Shown here in pieces: positions 62,960 through 64,000 of a stretch of 64,000 nucleotides of DNA. Every line of letters begins with the position of its first letter. Within the stretch, counting starts at the first letter, position 1. The notes below the pieces were generated by a model that ran no database searches, was not told the DNA's origin, and saw only the letters and a list, made by a program, of their open reading frames with translations. The DNA is from Ascaphus truei (Eukaryota > Chordata > Amphibia > Anura > Ascaphidae). The stretch lies in assembly GCA_036426205.1 (NCBI GenBank), contig WSYH01002475.1, forward strand, positions 1 through 64,000, read 5' to 3'. A program made the translations under genes and the position numbers.

Positions 62960-63290
62960 CGTGACCTCCCCTCACCTCATAGTATACAGATAGGAAAAAA
63001 CAGGCACCAGCAGCACAGGATCAAGAAGTGAATGAGGAATTCAAATGAGAGCTAGTTCCCATAAAAGGTAATTTAATGGATTCTACAAACAAAAATATAA
63101 CAGCATTATGGGGTACAAAAGCCCCCCACCAACGCGTTTCGAGCGCAAGCTCTTTTTCAAGGTGACTCAGAGTACTCACCTTGCCTTTTTTGTAGTCACC
63201 AGAAGCGCGCCAAACCTCATTGCCAATCACTTCCTGAAACTCTCTGGACCGACGTCGGCGTGATGACGTCAGCGCGCGACAGGGGGAGTA
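62960..63290 (-). mobile_element. PLE terminal repeat (minus orientation), partner of 55860-56165
   Basis: The reverse complement matches 55860-56165 through 'cacgccgacgtcgg', 'gagagtttcaggaagtg', 'ggcgcgcttctgg', the hammerhead-like core and 'agaatccattaaatt'. The two copies are inverted and 7 kb apart. Confidence 0.7.
63127..63164 (-). ncRNA. Hammerhead-like motif with CUUGAAAA core
   Basis: On the minus strand: CACC, TTGAAAA, GAGC-ttgc-GCTC, GAA, AC-gc-GT with T as the candidate cleavage residue, GGTG. All three stems are intact here; only the first core strand departs from CUGANGA. Confidence 0.5.
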
Positions 63291-63294
63291 CAAA

Positions 63295-64000
63295 AAAAAC
63301 AAACAAAACTTGACAACTTTATTAACAGTGTTAAACAAACATTCATAATGTTTAAAACATCAGCGAAAGTACCAGGCATGTCTTCTGTTTAGTGAGAGAT
63401 ACTAAAAACGGGTGCAGACAGGGTCAGGATAAAAAGAAATAGCAAAATCTAAAGTACATATTTCTAATAAAACAACCAAGGAAGACATGCCTAAACAAAC
63501 GGATAAATTATTTGATCACTTAATAAATGTATGTATATATTCCAAATCATCAGTAGAGTTATTTATAACTACACTTTGCAAAACCATATATAGACTTAAT
63601 CCGTGACTAATGAAAAGTATAATGTATTATATTCGGAAGCGACTTTATAGATATGGTCAATATTAGAGTTATATCTTAAGATTTATAAATCAAAGTGTAA
63701 TATCTAAATAATTACAATCCTACATAAGGTGATGACTTTAACCATAATGGTAAGTTAAATCATAATATACCATAAAACAGGGTGAATACCTGTAGAATAA
63801 ATATAAGGATTTGATAACTTGAAAATCTTTGCAACAAATCAGTTGTAACATCATGGGTACAAGTGAGGACAAATAGATTGGGGGACCTTATTTTTCACAT
63901 CCTGAAAAAAATATATACATACATAAGTTGGTCATAATTACTTAAGACACAAATATCACATAACAGTTCAATGTAATCTGATCCCAAACCCCCTTTTGAA
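63295..64000. other. AT-rich DNA without recognised genes
   Basis: No credible frame, RNA gene or repeat is recognised to the window end. Confidence 0.45.

Overview
This window looks like repeat-rich, non-coding DNA from a vertebrate nuclear genome, most likely an anuran amphibian. The basis is the mix of elements: Penelope-like elements (PLEs) with GIY-YIG endonuclease domains and hammerhead-type ribozymes, DIRS tyrosine-recombinase elements, Ty3/gypsy elements, L2 and L1 LINEs, and hAT miniature elements with the 'gggtggccaactc / ctcaag' type of end that is common in frogs. No bacterial-style operons, rRNA or tRNA genes were seen. I recognise no host protein-coding exon. The one credible host signal is a CpG-rich promoter plus candidate untranslated first exon near 18.3-18.8 kb (+).

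Layout. 0-0.9 kb: 3' tail of a gypsy pol gene and its 3' LTR. 2.2-7.5 kb: hAT miniature elements with perfect 8-bp target duplications, two PLE tails with hammerhead-like motifs, a LINE 3' end and a 236-bp palindrome. 7.6-16.6 kb: a complete but frameshift-riddled Ty3/gypsy element (- strand) with both LTRs. 18.3-19.4 kb: CpG island followed by a G-rich tract. 19.4-22.06 kb: nested L2 tail, DIRS recombinase, L1 ORF1 and another L2 tail. 22.06-25.5 kb: a PLE with an intact GIY-YIG reading frame, split by a 1.8-kb solo LTR and ending in a near-canonical hammerhead ribozyme. 25.6-28.0 kb: an L2 LINE (-). 28.4-33.8 kb: an apparently non-autonomous LTR retrotransposon whose interior is one 762-codon open frame (931 codons to its stop) starting like the gypsy gag; its 5' LTR carries an 862-bp tandem duplication. 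34.3-35.3 kb: minisatellites. 37.8-44.15 kb: a probable two-gene DNA transposon with divergent genes, a 463-aa BEN-like/repeat protein (-) and an intron-containing Tc1/mariner-type transposase (+), with an LTR of the same gypsy family inserted between them. 46.2-48.2 kb: deleted PLE bracketed by two hammerheads. 49.2-49.6 kb: a GC-rich element made almost wholly of consecutive hairpins. 50.2-51.1 kb: PLE (-). 52.6-55.0 kb: related LTR material (+). 55.9-63.3 kb: two inverted copies of a PLE terminal repeat flanking a gypsy integrase fragment and a nearly complete PLE.

The parts relate in two ways. First, one LTR family (subfamilies here called A, B, C and D) recurs at 7.6, 15.2, 22.9, 28.4, 31.2, 39.8 and 52.6 kb. 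It shares its terminal sequence and, in subfamilies B, C and D, an ordered promoter array (NRF1-like palindrome, ZNF143-like ACTACA..TCCCA motif, CCAAT box). Subfamily A encodes gag-pol and could have mobilised subfamily B in trans. Second, PLE copies and their ribozyme-bearing ends recur at eight places. Most of the remaining sequence is AT-rich and undistinguished. All identifications are from reading motifs by eye; no searches were run.
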